Shown piece after piece: positions 17,105 through 26,412 of a DNA stretch of 64,000 nt. Source of the DNA: JAVDCA01 sp963819385 (GTDB lineage: Bacteria > Pseudomonadota > Alphaproteobacteria > Rhizobiales > Xanthobacteraceae); contig CAWFVV010000004.1 of assembly GCA_963819385.1 (NCBI GenBank), positions 62,001 to 126,000 of the forward strand, read 5' to 3'. The translations under genes were made by a program, and so were the position numbers. The notes under the pieces were generated by a model. It saw only the letters and a list, made by a program, of their open reading frames with translations. It made no database searches and was not told where the DNA came from. Within the stretch, counting starts at the first letter, position 1; each line of letters opens with the position of its first letter.

Positions 17105-18999
17105 GTGTCGGGCGTCGTCCAGATCATCATCGGCGGGCTGCTGCAGGGCGGCGTGTTCGCGATCGTCGCGCTCGGCTTCTCGCTCGTCTATCGCGTCACC
17201 AATGTGGTGAACCTGGCGCAGGGCGCGTTCTGCGTGCTCGGCGCCATGGGCATGTACTATTTCGAGGTCGAGTTCGGCTGGCCGATCCTGCCGGCAGCAG
17301 TCGCGGCCGTCGCGTGCGCGACAGCGTTCGGGCTGCTCGTCGGGGCGGCGACCTTCGTGCCCGCGGTGGCGCGGCTGCCGGCGAGCAGCGCGCTGGTGCT
17401 GACCGCCGGGCTGCTCACCTTCTTCATCGGCATCACGCTGGTCGTGTGGGGCAACCAGCCCTACTCGCTGCCGCCGTTCTCGGGCGAAGCGCCGTTCGTC
17501 ATCGGCGGCTTGCGCGTACCGACCCAGGGCGTGTGGCTCGCCGGGGTGTCGGCCGCGATGATCCTCGGCCTGTGGCTCCTGTTGCAGAAGACGACGCTCG
17601 GCCGCGCGCTGCGCGCCTGCGCCGAGAATCCGCTCGCCGCGCGGCTGATGGGCATCGACCTCAAGCGCATGACGCTGTTGAGCTTCGGCCTTGCGGCGCT
17701 GATCGGCTCGACCGGCGGCGTGCTGGTCGCGCCGATCATGTCGCTGCAGTTCGAACTCCGGGCAGTTCTTCACCATCTCGGGCTTCATCGCGGTCGCGAT
17801 CGGCGGCATGGCGAGCTTTGCGGGATCGATCGTCGGCGGCATCCTGCTCGGCGTCTCCGAACAGTTCGCAGCGTTCTACGTATCCTCGCTGTTCGCCAAT
17901 ACGCTCGCCCTGCTGCTGCTCCTGGTCGTCCTCATCCTGCGGCCGGCCGGCCTGTTCGCGGGTGGGCCGGCGCGCCGGACCGACGTGCGCGACGAGGCGC
18001 GCGTGCATCGCGCGGTCGTGCGGCTGCAAGGCCGCGCGACCATCGGCTTCGCCGTCGCGCTGGTCGCCGTGCTGGCGCTGCTGCCGGCGCTGCCGCTGCC
18101 GGGCGGGCTCCTCGCCTCGCTGGTCATCGCGCTGATCCTGTTCATCGCGGTGCTCGGGCTCGACGTGCTGATGGGCTACGCGGGCCAGGTCAGCCTCGGC
18201 CATGCGGGCTTCATGGCGGTCGGCGGCTACACGGCCGCGATCCTCGCCACCACCTACGACTGGCCGCCGCTCGCCGCGACGCTGGTCGCGCTGGTGCTGA
18301 GCGTCGCGTGCGCGCTCGTGCTCTCGCTCGCGACCCGGCGGCTGCGCGGGCACTACCTCGCGCTGGCGACGCTCGCGTTCGGCTTGCTGGTCAACTCGCT
18401 CGCGGTCGGCCTCGTCGACCTCACCGGCGGGCCGTCGGGGCTCGTCGGCATTCCATCGTTTGCGGTGCCGGGCTTCGCGTTCGATACGCCGCTGCGCATG
18501 TACTACCTCGTGCTCGCGCTCGGCGTCGTGCTGGTGGTGCTGCTCGAAGGCGGCATGCGGCGCGGATTCGGCCGCGCGCTGAAAGCGGTGCGCTCCGACC
18601 AGCTTGCGGCGGCGGCGCTCGGCGTCGATGTCGGCGCGCCACAAGGTCATCGCGCTGTGCATCTCGGCGGCGCTCGCCTCGCTGTCGGGCAGCCTCTACG
18701 CGTTCGACTTCCACTTTCTCTCGCCCGAGATGGTCTCGACCGGCCGTTCGTTCGAGATGATCGCCATGCTGGTGCTGGGCGGCGAAGGCACGCTGATCGG
18801 CGGCTTCTTCGGCTCGCTCGTGCTCACGCTGCTGCCGACGGCGTTGCAGGACTTCGCAGTGTTCAAGACGGCGGTCGAGGGCGCCGTGCTGGTGGTGATC
18901 TTCCTGCTGCTGCCCGAAGGGCTGTTCGGACGGCTCGCGCTTTGGCTCGGGCGCAGCGCGACGCGCAAGGCGCCGCTGCCCGCGAGGGCAACGCCATGA
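17105..18999 (+). CDS. livHM: Fused LivH-LivM ABC permease (two frameshifts)
   Basis: Inner-membrane permease in which the LivH half (MSGVVQIIIGGLLQGGVFAI to LRPAGLFAGG) continues without a stop into the LivM half (GLDVLMGYAGQVSLGHAGFM). It is read here in three frames. One extra C at 17758-17759 (expected CTCGGGCAG) and one extra G at 18633-18634 (expected GTCGCGCGC) break it. Removing both gives 1893 bases, 630 residues, with continuous homology and no internal stop. The indels are probably sequencing errors. Its stop overlaps the livG start (ATGA). Confidence 0.88.
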
Positions 19000-19796
19000 C
19001 GGCCCCCGCCCTCGAATGCCGTGCGGTCTCGAAGACCTTCGGCGGCGTGCGCGCCATCGAGGCGGTGAGCTTCGCGGTGCCGGAGGGCAGCCTGACGGCG
19101 CTGATCGGCCCGAACGGCGCCGGGAAGACGACCCTGTTCAACGCCGCGACCAATCTGTTTCCGCCTTCCTCCGGCGAGGTGCTGTTCTTCGGCAAGAGCG
19201 CGGCCGGGCGGAGCCCGCACCGGATCGCGGCCGACGGGATCATCCGCACGTTCCAGACCGCGCGCGTGTTTCCCGGCATGACGACGCTGGAGAACGTGAT
19301 GGCGGGCGCGCACCTGCACATCCATCGCGGCGGCCTCGCCCAGATGCTGTGGACGCCGGCGGCGCGCGGCGAGGAACGCCGCGTCGCCGCCAAGGCCGCG
19401 GCGCTGCTCGACCTGGTGCATTTGCGCGACACAAGCGACCGGCCGACCACCGATCTGCCGATCGGCGCGCAGAAGCTCGTCGAGATCGCGCGTGCCCTGA
19501 TGGCGGCGCCGCGCCTGCTGCTGCTCGACGAACCGGCCGCGGGTCTCAACGACCGCGAGACCGCCGAACTCGCCGCGCTGCTGCGCGCGATCGGCGATGC
19601 CGGCACGACCATCATGGTGGTCGAGCACAACATGTCGCTCGTCATGGGCGTCGCCGACCGGGTGTTCGTCCTCGACGCCGGCCGGATGATCGCACAAGGC
19701 ACTCCGCGCGAGATCCAGGACGACCCGACCGTGATCGAGGCTTATCTGGGCCGTGGCGCGGGGCACGCGGAGCCGCCGCCAGGAAACCCGCCATGA
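18996..19796 (+). CDS. livG: ABC transporter ATP-binding protein, LivG type
   Basis: Cytoplasmic ATPase of 266 residues. Walker A is GPNGAGKTT (about residue 37), Walker B is RLLLLDEPAAGLN, and the H-loop is VVEHNM. The signature region reads DLPIGAQKLVEIARAL, the relaxed form usual in LivG proteins rather than LSGGQ. The start overlaps the end of livHM by 4 bases and the end overlaps livF by 4 bases, so translation is coupled. Confidence 0.93.
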   Translation: MTAPALECRAVSKTFGGVRAIEAVSFAVPEGSLTALIGPNGAGKTTLFNAATNLFPPSSGEVLFFGKSAAGRSPHRIAADGIIRTFQTARVFPGMTTLENVMAGAHLHIHRGGLAQMLWTPAARGEERRVAAKAAALLDLVHLRDTSDRPTTDLPIGAQKLVEIARALMAAPRLLLLDEPAAGLNDRETAELAALLRAIGDAGTTIMVVEHNMSLVMGVADRVFVLDAGRMIAQGTPREIQDDPTVIEAYLGRGAGHAEPPPGNPP

Positions 19797-20575
19797 CGCT
19801 CGAACTGCATCAGGTCTCGGCCGGGTACGGCGGCGTCGACGTGGTCCACGGCATCGACCTCACGGTGCGCGCCGGCGAGATCGTGACGCTGGTCGGCGCG
19901 AACGGCGCCGGCAAGTCGACGCTGGTGAAGACCATCTCGGGCGTCGTTCCGGCACGCGCCGGGACGATCGCGTTCGCGGGGCAACGGATCGAGCGCCTTG
20001 CGGTCGCGGCCCGCATGCGGCGCGGGATCGTGCATGTCCCGGAAGGGCGGCAGATTTTTGCCGGCCTCACGGTCGGCGAAAATCTCGCCTTGGGCGGCTA
20101 CGTGCACCGCGGCCGTGCGGAGGACGCGGGCGCGCGGCTCGCCGCCGTGACCGCACGCTTTCCGGCGCTGCGCGACCGGCTCACGGGACTCGCCGGCAAC
20201 CTGTCGGGCGGCCAGCAGCAGATGCTCGCGATCGGCCGCGGGCTGATGGCCGACCCGAAGCTCTTGATTCTCGACGAGCCCTCGCTCGGCCTTGCGCCGC
20301 GCCTCGTCGGCGAGATGTTCGATCTCGTGCGCGGCCTGCGCGAGCAGGGAATCGCGATCCTGCTGTCGGAGCAGAACGCGCAGATGAGCCTGGCGATCGC
20401 CGACCGCGGCTATGTGATCGAGAACGGCCGGGTCGCGCTCACGGGTGCAGGCGCCGAGCTGCTGCAATCAAAGGAAGTGGCGGAGCGCTATCTCGGCATC
20501 GGCGCGGAGCCGGGTCGTGCCTCGGCCGATCATGCCGATCTGGCGCAGAGCCTGCGGGCGCTGCTGCGCGGCTGA
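19793..20575 (+). CDS. livF: ABC transporter ATP-binding protein, LivF type
   Basis: Second ATPase of the transporter, 260 residues. Walker A GANGAGKST, the LivF-typical MRRGIVHVPEGRQIFAGLTVGENLALG, signature LSGGQQQMLAIGRGLM, Walker B LLILDEPSLGLAP and switch region LLSEQNA are all present. It is the last gene of the livK-livHM-livG-livF operon. The C-terminal 25 residues beyond ERYLGI are an unconserved tail. Confidence 0.93.
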   Translation: MTLELHQVSAGYGGVDVVHGIDLTVRAGEIVTLVGANGAGKSTLVKTISGVVPARAGTIAFAGQRIERLAVAARMRRGIVHVPEGRQIFAGLTVGENLALGGYVHRGRAEDAGARLAAVTARFPALRDRLTGLAGNLSGGQQQMLAIGRGLMADPKLLILDEPSLGLAPRLVGEMFDLVRGLREQGIAILLSEQNAQMSLAIADRGYVIENGRVALTGAGAELLQSKEVAERYLGIGAEPGRASADHADLAQSLRALLRG

Positions 20576-20597
20576 CGCGCAAGAAGCTCGTGAAAAC

Positions 20598-20933
20598 CTA
20601 GCGGCAGTAGCCCGGCAGGTCGAAGCAGGTCGGCAACGGCAGGCGCGACCAGCTGCTCTTCGGGTCATTGCGATCGTAGAGATACTCGGTCCCGCGGTGG
20701 TCGAGCGGGAACGCGTAATCCGCGTAGTGCTGCGAGTACGGCTCGACGTTGTTGCCGGGATCGAGGAAGGAGCGCGGCCGCACCGTGATGCGGGTGGTGC
20801 GGTGGCCATACTGGTCGATCACGGTGATCGATTCGGTCTCGCCGCGCCGCGGCGCCTGCGCCGAGGCCGGGGTGAGCGCCGACAGGGCCACAAGCGAGGC
20901 CGCCGACAGGGCCGCAACCGTGATCAGGCGCAT
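20598..20933 (-). CDS. Small exported protein of unknown function
   Basis: Protein of 111 residues with a clear Sec signal peptide (MRLITVAALSAASLVALSALTPASAQ, cleavage near 26). The mature part, VIDQYGHRTTRITVRPRSFLDPGNNVEPYSQHYADYAFPL, is polar and ends with two cysteines (CFDLPGYC) that could form a disulfide. No family is recognised. It is convergent with livF and diverges from sorA across 300 bases. Confidence 0.72.
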   Translation of the reverse strand: MRLITVAALSAASLVALSALTPASAQAPRRGETESITVIDQYGHRTTRITVRPRSFLDPGNNVEPYSQHYADYAFPLDHRGTEYLYDRNDPKSSWSRLPLPTCFDLPGYCR

Positions 20934-21233
20934 GATTCCTCACAATTTTCGCGTCTCGCCTGCCACTTTACAGGCGCCCTGCCTCCGTCACAAGGAACAT
21001 CCGAGACGACCCATCGGTTCCTGCCGCCCTGTGGCCGGCCGGCCACGGGTAGCGCGGGCCCCGCACCGCCGCCCACGGCAACTTCATGCTGCCAGGAGCC
21101 AGCCGCATAAAACGATGTTCCGTGGGTAGCCCATATGACGCAGCATTTTTTATAGATCACTGCTTTCGGATGTGTTGAGCTTGCGCCGGGCCCGGAGGGG
21201 CCCACAGACGGACAGTGCGCCGGGAGGAAACCG
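20934..21233. other. Intergenic region upstream of sorA
   Basis: A 300-base gap between the divergent small exported protein gene and sorA. It must hold the promoters of both. An AT-rich patch ATTTTTTATAGATCAC lies at 21145-21160. No strong consensus promoter, palindrome or RNA was recognised. GGGAGG about 10 bases before 21234 is a good ribosome site for sorA. Confidence 0.5.
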
Positions 21234-22463
21234 ATGATCACGCGACGTCGACTGCTTGAAAGCGCGAGCGCCGGGGTGGCGCTAGCAACCATGGGCGTGC
21301 CTCTCGCGGAGGCCGCCGTACCGGGGCTGCCCGACGCCCTGCCGGCGGGCATGCGCGGCGAGGCCACGCTCGAGGCGCTGCCCGGCAAGAAGCCGCTCAT
21401 CAAGCTCGCCTACCGGGCGCCCAACTACGAGACGCCGATCGAGTATTTCCGCACGCCCATCACGCCGAACGACGCGTTCTTCGTGCGCTATCATCTCTCG
21501 AACATCCCGGACGCCAATGACAAGTCGATCGATCCGAAGACCTGGAAGGTCGAGGTCGGCGGCGAGGGCGCGAACGGTCAGCTCACGCTCAGCCTCGACG
21601 ACCTCAAGGCGCTGCCGGCGGCCGAGATCGTCGCCGTCAACCAATGCTCGGGCAACCGGCGTGGCCTGTTCTCGCCGCACGTGCCCGGCGTCGAATGGGG
21701 CTACGGCGCGATGGGCTGCGCCAAGTGGAAGGGCGCCCGGCTCAAGGACGTGCTCGACAAGGCCGGCCTCAAGAAGGAGGCGATCGAGATCGTGTTCAAC
21801 GGCGCCGAAGGCCCGGCCTTCGACAAGACGCCCGACTTCATCAAGAGCATTCCGGTGTGGAAGGCGATCGAGGACACGACGCTGATCGCCTACGAGATGA
21901 ACGGCGCGCCGATTCCGCATCTCAACGGGGCGCCGGCGCGCATCATCGTGCCGGGCTGGACCGGAACCTACTGGATGAAGCACATCGTCTCGATCAAGGC
22001 GGTGACCAAGCCTGAACCGAACTTCTGGATGAGCGCGGCCTACCGCATTCCGGTCGGCAAATTCCCGGTGGTGGCGCATTTCGCCACGCAGGAGAACGCG
22101 ACGACGACGCCGATCACCGAGATGGTGATCAACTCGCTCATCACCAGCCACGCCGACGGCGCGCGCGTGAAAGCGGGCAGCGTGACGGTCGGCGGCATCG
22201 CGTGGGATGCGGGCTACGGCATCCGCGGCGTCGACATGTCGACCGACGGCGGCAAGACCTGGATGCAGGCGGCGCTCGGCCAGGATCTCGGCCGCTTCGC
22301 GTTCCGCCCGTTCAGCCTCGCGCTGCCGGCGAAGCGCGGCAAGCTCACCGTGACGGCGCGCGCCAGCAACGCGATCGGCCAGACCCAGACCGCAGCGCTG
22401 ATCTTCAACCCGGCCGGCTACCACCACAACGTCATGCACAGCGTGACGCTCGACGTGATGTGA
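21234..22463 (+). CDS. sorA: Sulfite dehydrogenase, molybdenum subunit (SorA type)
   Basis: Periplasmic Mo enzyme of 409 residues that oxidises sulfite to sulfate. It starts with a twin-arginine signal (MITRRRLLESASAGVALATMG, cleavage near AEA). The Mo-binding domain holds C138 in VAVNQCSGNRRGLFSPHVPGVEWGYGAMG, and a C-terminal dimerisation domain follows (GIAWDAGYGIRGVDMSTDGGKTW). It is followed 11 bases later by a small cytochrome c, the arrangement of SorAB. Alternative: a related Mo oxidoreductase with another substrate. Confidence 0.88.
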   Translation: MITRRRLLESASAGVALATMGVPLAEAAVPGLPDALPAGMRGEATLEALPGKKPLIKLAYRAPNYETPIEYFRTPITPNDAFFVRYHLSNIPDANDKSIDPKTWKVEVGGEGANGQLTLSLDDLKALPAAEIVAVNQCSGNRRGLFSPHVPGVEWGYGAMGCAKWKGARLKDVLDKAGLKKEAIEIVFNGAEGPAFDKTPDFIKSIPVWKAIEDTTLIAYEMNGAPIPHLNGAPARIIVPGWTGTYWMKHIVSIKAVTKPEPNFWMSAAYRIPVGKFPVVAHFATQENATTTPITEMVINSLITSHADGARVKAGSVTVGGIAWDAGYGIRGVDMSTDGGKTWMQAALGQDLGRFAFRPFSLALPAKRGKLTVTARASNAIGQTQTAALIFNPAGYHHNVMHSVTLDVM

Positions 22464-22474
22464 GGAGGACATTC

Positions 22475-22756
22475 ATGCGCACATTCACCATTGCCCTCTT
22501 CATGTTGGTTCTGGCGCTGCCGGCGCTCGCCGACGAGACGCAGATCCAGCTCAAGGACGCCCCCGGCCGCGACAAGGTCGAAGGCAACTGCGCGGCCTGC
22601 CACAGCCTCGACTACATCCAGATGAACTCGCCGTTCATGAGCGCCGCGACCTGGGATGCCGAGGTGACCAAGATGATCAAGGCCTTCGGCGCGCCGATCA
22701 GCGACGCCGACGCGAAGGCGATCAAGGAGTATTTGATCAAGAATTATGGGGGGTAG
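22475..22756 (+). CDS. sorB: Small c-type cytochrome, SorB-like
   Basis: Exported cytochrome of 93 residues: Sec signal peptide (about 1-19, LALPALA), then one CAACH haem-binding motif (C39, C42, H43) and downstream methionines (M50, M55, M67) that could be the sixth ligand. It accepts electrons from SorA in known SorAB systems. An AGGAGG ribosome site is 8 bases upstream and the gene is 11 bases after sorA. Haem attachment would depend on the ccm genes at 43.7-46.8 kb. Confidence 0.87.
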   Translation: MRTFTIALFMLVLALPALADETQIQLKDAPGRDKVEGNCAACHSLDYIQMNSPFMSAATWDAEVTKMIKAFGAPISDADAKAIKEYLIKNYGG

Positions 22757-22781
22757 AGCCTCCGTTGCTGCTTTCTTCATT

Positions 22782-22966
22782 CCCCTCCCCCGCTTGCGGG
22801 GGAGGGATGCGCGCACGCAAGTCGGGCTTGCCCGACTTGCGCACAACAATCCTGCCGATCTCGGGTAAACCCGAGATCGGTGCGCGCGGAGGGGGCAAGT
22901 CAACAGGCGCATGAGCAAGCGGCGCCCCCTCCCCGCCCTCCCCCGCAAGCGGGGGAGGGGGACGAG
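22782..22966. repeat. Compound palindromic repeat, copy 2
   Basis: Same architecture as 7415-7576. It has an outer CCCCTCCCCCGCTTGCGGGG block, hairpin A (arms GCAAGTCGGG/CCCGACTTGC, loop CTTG, 22817-22840), hairpin B (arms CCGATCTCGGGT/ACCCGAGATCGG around AA, 22855-22880), and a closing CCCTCCCCCGCAAGCGGGGG. The loops match copy 1 while the stems differ with pairing kept. It fills most of the sorB-asd gap. Confidence 0.8.
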
Positions 22967-23120
22967 ACGGCTGTGTCCATTCGGCTAGATGATCGGCATC
23001 CGCTCGATAAATTCATGACTTCGCCGCCCTCCCCCGAGCGTTGAATTCTCAACCTTTCCGGCCTAGAAGCGGGCCGAAACGGCAGGCTGCGGGCCGCCGA
23101 TCCGATTTCGGAGAAAAATC

Positions 23121-24155
23121 ATGGGTTTCAAGGTCGCGGTCGTCGGCGCCACCGGCAATGTGGGCCGGGAGATGATGAACATCCTGGCGGAGCGCACGTT
23201 TCCGGCGGACGAGGTGGTGGCGCTCGCGTCGCGCCGCAGCATGGGCGTCGAGGTCTCCTACGGCGACAAGACGCTCAAGGTGAAGGCGCTCGAGCACTAC
23301 GACTTCTCGGACACCGACATCTGCCTCATGTCGGCGGGCTCGGCCGTGTCGAAGGAGTGGTCGCCGAAGATCGCGGCGCAAGGTGCGGTGGTGATCGATA
23401 ACTCGTCGTGCTGGCGCTACGACTCCGACGTGCCGCTGATCGTCCCCGAGGTCAACGCCGATGCGATCGCGGGCTTCCGCAAGCGCGGCATCATCGCCAA
23501 TCCGAACTGCTCGACCGCGCAGCTCGTGGTGGCGCTCAAGCCGCTGCACGACAAGGCCAAGATCAAGCGTGTCGTGGTCGCGACCTACCAGTCGGTGTCG
23601 GGCGCCGGCAAGGACGCGATGGACGAGCTGTTCGAGCAGACCAAGGCGGTGTTCACCGTCAAGGAAATCGAGAACAAGACGTTTCCCAAGCGCATCGCCT
23701 TCAACCTCATTCCGCAGATCGACGTCTTCATGGAGGACGGCTACACCAAGGAAGAGTGGAAGATGATGGTCGAGACCAAGAAGATCCTCGACCCCAAGAT
23801 CAAGCTCACCGCGACCTGCGTGCGCGTGCCGGTGTTCGTCGGTCACTCGGAAGCCGTCAACGTCGAGTTCGAGGAGCCGATCACGGTCGACGAGGCGCAC
23901 GAGATCCTGCGCAAGGCGCCAGGCTGCCTCGTGATCGACAAGCACGAGCCCGGCGGCTACATCACGCCGCACGAGTGCGTCGGCGAGGACGCGACCTATA
24001 TCAGCCGCGTGCGCGAGGACACGACCGTCGAGAACGGCCTCGCGTTCTGGTGCGTGTCCGACAACCTGCGCAAGGGCGCGGCGCTCAACGCGGTGCAGAT
24101 CGCCGAGTGCCTGATCAATCGCAAGCTGATCAGCGCGAAAAAGAAGGCGGCCTGA
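23121..24155 (+). CDS. asd: Aspartate-semialdehyde dehydrogenase
   Basis: Reduces aspartyl phosphate to aspartate semialdehyde with NADPH, the branch-point step for lysine, diaminopimelate, threonine and methionine. It has 344 residues, normal length. The NADP motif VAVVGATGNVGREMM is N-terminal and the catalytic cysteine is C130 in GIIANPNCSTAQLV. The ribosome site GGAGA is 8 bases upstream. Its stop overlaps the next gene by one base (TGATG). dapF, further along the diaminopimelate path, is at 36.5 kb. Confidence 0.95.
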   Translation: MGFKVAVVGATGNVGREMMNILAERTFPADEVVALASRRSMGVEVSYGDKTLKVKALEHYDFSDTDICLMSAGSAVSKEWSPKIAAQGAVVIDNSSCWRYDSDVPLIVPEVNADAIAGFRKRGIIANPNCSTAQLVVALKPLHDKAKIKRVVVATYQSVSGAGKDAMDELFEQTKAVFTVKEIENKTFPKRIAFNLIPQIDVFMEDGYTKEEWKMMVETKKILDPKIKLTATCVRVPVFVGHSEAVNVEFEEPITVDEAHEILRKAPGCLVIDKHEPGGYITPHECVGEDATYISRVREDTTVENGLAFWCVSDNLRKGAALNAVQIAECLINRKLISAKKKAA

Positions 24156-24709
24156 TGCCGTCCGGCATCGGGGCGAAGGCGATGCGCACGGCCGCGATCG
24201 CCGGTGTCATGGCTGGTGGCCTTCTGGGCTCGAACGTGCACGCACAGACGCCCGCGCTTCCGACGGACCTTCCGGCCGCGCTCAAGCCGACCGGGCTCTC
24301 GCCCTATCTGCAAGTGTCCGCACAGGGCGTGCAGCGGTACACGTGCGAGGTGAATGCGGGCGCCGCGACCTGGACCTTCAAGGAGCCGCAGGCCTCCCTG
24401 TTCGACATGCAGCAACGGCGCGTCGGCCGGCACGGCGCCGGGCCGACCTGGACGGCGCTCGACGGCGGCAAGCCCACCGGCTCGGTCGTCGGCGCCGTCA
24501 AGGCGAGCGCGCCCGGCGGCGCGGGCAATATCCCGTGGCTCCTGCTCGACGTCACGTCGCGCGAGGGATCGGGCATATTCAGCGACGCCAAGGGAATTCT
24601 GCGCATCAACACGCAGGGCGGCGTCGCGCCGGCGCAGGGCTGCGACGAAGCCCATGCCGGCCAGAAGCTGAGCGTGCCCTATACGGCGAATTATGTTTTC
24701 TTGAAATAG
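24155..24709 (+). CDS. Exported DUF3455 protein
   Basis: Protein of 184 residues with a signal peptide (about 1-31, MAGGLLGSNVHAQ) and a DUF3455 domain: GVQRYTCEVNAGAATWTFKEPQASLFD, the GPTWTALDGG strand, IPWLLLDVTSREGSGIFSDAKGILRINTQGG, and the C-terminal AGQKLSVPYTANYVFLK. The function of the family is unknown. It overlaps the asd stop (TGATG), so it is translated from the same transcript. Two cysteines in the mature part may pair. Confidence 0.83.
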   Translation: MPSGIGAKAMRTAAIAGVMAGGLLGSNVHAQTPALPTDLPAALKPTGLSPYLQVSAQGVQRYTCEVNAGAATWTFKEPQASLFDMQQRRVGRHGAGPTWTALDGGKPTGSVVGAVKASAPGGAGNIPWLLLDVTSREGSGIFSDAKGILRINTQGGVAPAQGCDEAHAGQKLSVPYTANYVFLK

Positions 24710-24712
24710 AGA

Positions 24713-24792
24713 CGTAGGTTGGGTCGAGCGTCTTCGCGAGACCCAACGTTTCCGCGGCCGTTGGGTCTCGCAAGAGCTCGACCCAACCTACG
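24713..24792. repeat. Long inverted repeat (GTAGGNTGGGT family), copy 1
   Basis: Begins CGTAGGTTGGGTCGAG and ends CTCGACCCAACCTACG, so the ends are exact inverted copies; an inner pair (GAGACCCAACG/CGTTGGGTCTC) is also inverted. It starts 3 bases after the DUF3455 stop and could form a long hairpin that ends the asd transcript. Relatives are at 29179, 33529, 35208 and 39241. Confidence 0.75.
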
Positions 24793-24828
24793 GCTTCTTT
24801 CCCCGCATTACGCTGCGCTCCATGCGCG

Positions 24829-25578
24829 CTACGACCAAATCGCGACCGGCAATCCGAATGCATCGCGTGCCGGTGCCGCGGGAAACGATCTCGCCGTTCC
24901 CGAATTTAAGCGGCGAGCAATCGCGGCACACGCCAGCGCATCGAGCAGGTCATCGGCGCCCGCGCCTTTCGGCGGCGCAGCCGTAACCACTGCCTCCGGC
25001 AAGCCGGCCGCGATCAATAAGCGCCGGCGCAACGCAAGGCCGGGCGCGTGACAGACGCCCTTCACTTTCTTGGGCTCGTCGAGCGCGCGCTCGCCGTTGA
25101 GGCGCCAGAAGGCGAGCTCCGGATGCACCTCGTAGACGCAGGCCGCGCGCGCCGGATTGGCGCGCAGGAATTCGTCGACCTCGCGGATCTTCGGCGCGAT
25201 CATGAAAAGCTGCTTCGATACCTTGCGCGGCGGCTCCGAGGCCGCGAGCGCGGCCGCGCAGGCGGCGCCGAAGTCGGCGGCGTAGATCGCGGCGCGCGGC
25301 GGCACCGCAAAGACCGAGGACTGGCGCGCGCCGAGCAGCGGACGGATGGCGCGCTCCGGGCCGCGGCCATCCGGACCGATGCGGTCGGGCAGGCCGATCG
25401 GCATATCGACCGCGACGATCGCGGGCGCTTCCGGCGCCGTCAGCGCATCGGCGAAGCGCGGCACGATGCGGACATGCGCGCCGTCGCCGTCCGGGCGCAC
25501 GAAGGCCGCTACCCAGCCCGCGCGGCAGCCGTCGAGACCGGCGAGCCAGGCTGCACGGGCTGGCCCGTCCAGGCTCAT
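24829..25578 (-). CDS. DUF429 family protein (predicted RNase H-like fold)
   Basis: Protein of 249 residues of the DUF429 family, predicted to have a ribonuclease H-like fold. The opening AWLAGLDGCRAGWVAAF, the strand IVAVDMPIGLPDR, the stretch RPLLGARQSSVFAVPPRAAIY and the C-terminal KGAGADDLLDALACAAIARRL with acidic residues fit. Its ATG overlaps the stop of the carbonic anhydrase gene by 4 bases, so the two are co-translated. No biochemical role can be assigned. Confidence 0.82.
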   Translation of the reverse strand: MSLDGPARAAWLAGLDGCRAGWVAAFVRPDGDGAHVRIVPRFADALTAPEAPAIVAVDMPIGLPDRIGPDGRGPERAIRPLLGARQSSVFAVPPRAAIYAADFGAACAAALAASEPPRKVSKQLFMIAPKIREVDEFLRANPARAACVYEVHPELAFWRLNGERALDEPKKVKGVCHAPGLALRRRLLIAAGLPEAVVTAAPPKGAGADDLLDALACAAIARRLNSGTARSFPAAPARDAFGLPVAIWS

Positions 25579-26231
25579 CGCGAAAATGGCGCCTCGTCGT
25601 TCGCGGCGGACGCAAACGCGCCGGTGGCCTCGTCGCGGACCAGGAGCTCGCCGGTCGCCACCGCGAAATAGGCGCCGTGCATCGCGATGCGGCCGCGCTC
25701 CACACCTTCGCGCAGGCGCGGAAAGGTCATGAGGTTCTCGAGGCTGTTGGCGACATTCGCCTGCTCGAGGCGCGTGAGGTATTCGGCATGCGACAACTTT
25801 CCGCGCGGCCCGACCTTGTCGGCGGCGGGCGCCATCAAGCGCATCCACTTGCCGATGAAATCGCCCGGGGTGAGCGGCTCGCCCTCGTCCGCGAACGCGC
25901 GCACGCCGCCACACTGGCCGTGGCCCAGCACCACGACGTGCTTGACGGCAAGCGCCACCACGCCGAACTCTATCGCGGCCGACACGCCATGCGCGTGCGC
26001 GTCCGGCGCGTACGGCGGCACGATGTTGGCGACATTGCGCACCACCAGCAGCTCGCCCGGGCGCGCGTCGAAGATCACTTCGGGGGAGACGCGCAAATCG
26101 ATGCAGCCGATCACCATCACGGCGGGCGACTGGCCGCTTTCGGCGAGCTCGCGATAGCGATCCTGCTCGCGCGGCAAACGGCTCGTGCGGAACGAGCGAT
26201 AGCCCTCAATCAACTGGCGGGGAAACGGCAC
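25575..26231 (-). CDS. Beta-class carbonic anhydrase
   Basis: Interconverts CO2 and bicarbonate; 218 residues. Zinc ligands are C43, H104 and C107 and the Asp-Arg dyad is D45-R47. The motif reads GCIDLRVSPE where most family members have CSDSRV, then LGHGQCGGV. The rest (ELLVVRNVANIVPPYAPDAHAHGVSAAIEFGV) is standard. It heads a two-gene unit with the DUF429 gene (4-base overlap). The substitution leaves all metal and dyad residues intact, so activity is expected. Confidence 0.92.
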   Translation of the reverse strand: MPFPRQLIEGYRSFRTSRLPREQDRYRELAESGQSPAVMVIGCIDLRVSPEVIFDARPGELLVVRNVANIVPPYAPDAHAHGVSAAIEFGVVALAVKHVVVLGHGQCGGVRAFADEGEPLTPGDFIGKWMRLMAPAADKVGPRGKLSHAEYLTRLEQANVANSLENLMTFPRLREGVERGRIAMHGAYFAVATGELLVRDEATGAFASAANDEAPFSR

Positions 26232-26349
26232 GACGCCTCACATATTCCGGATGCCGGCGGATTCACCCAATAGCACCTCGACGGCGATTGGCAACTCGTC
26301 GGGCTGGCAACGCGATGGCGGGATGGCTAGGGTTTCGATTCACGTATTG

Positions 26350-26397
26350 GCGCATATCCTGTCGGCGAACCGGCATCCACTTCGCCGGGATATGCGC
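26350..26397. repeat. Palindromic repeat (TCGGCGAACCGG family), short form
   Basis: Reads GCGCATATCCTGTCGGCGAA, CCGGCATCCAC, TTCGCCGGGATATGCGC. The ends are inverted copies with an internal CGGCGAA/TTCGCCG pair. It lies 15 bases before the CitE-like gene start. Longer relatives are at 30729, 36233 and 52691. Confidence 0.75.
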
Positions 26398-26412
26398 TAA
26401 AGGGGGCTCGCC

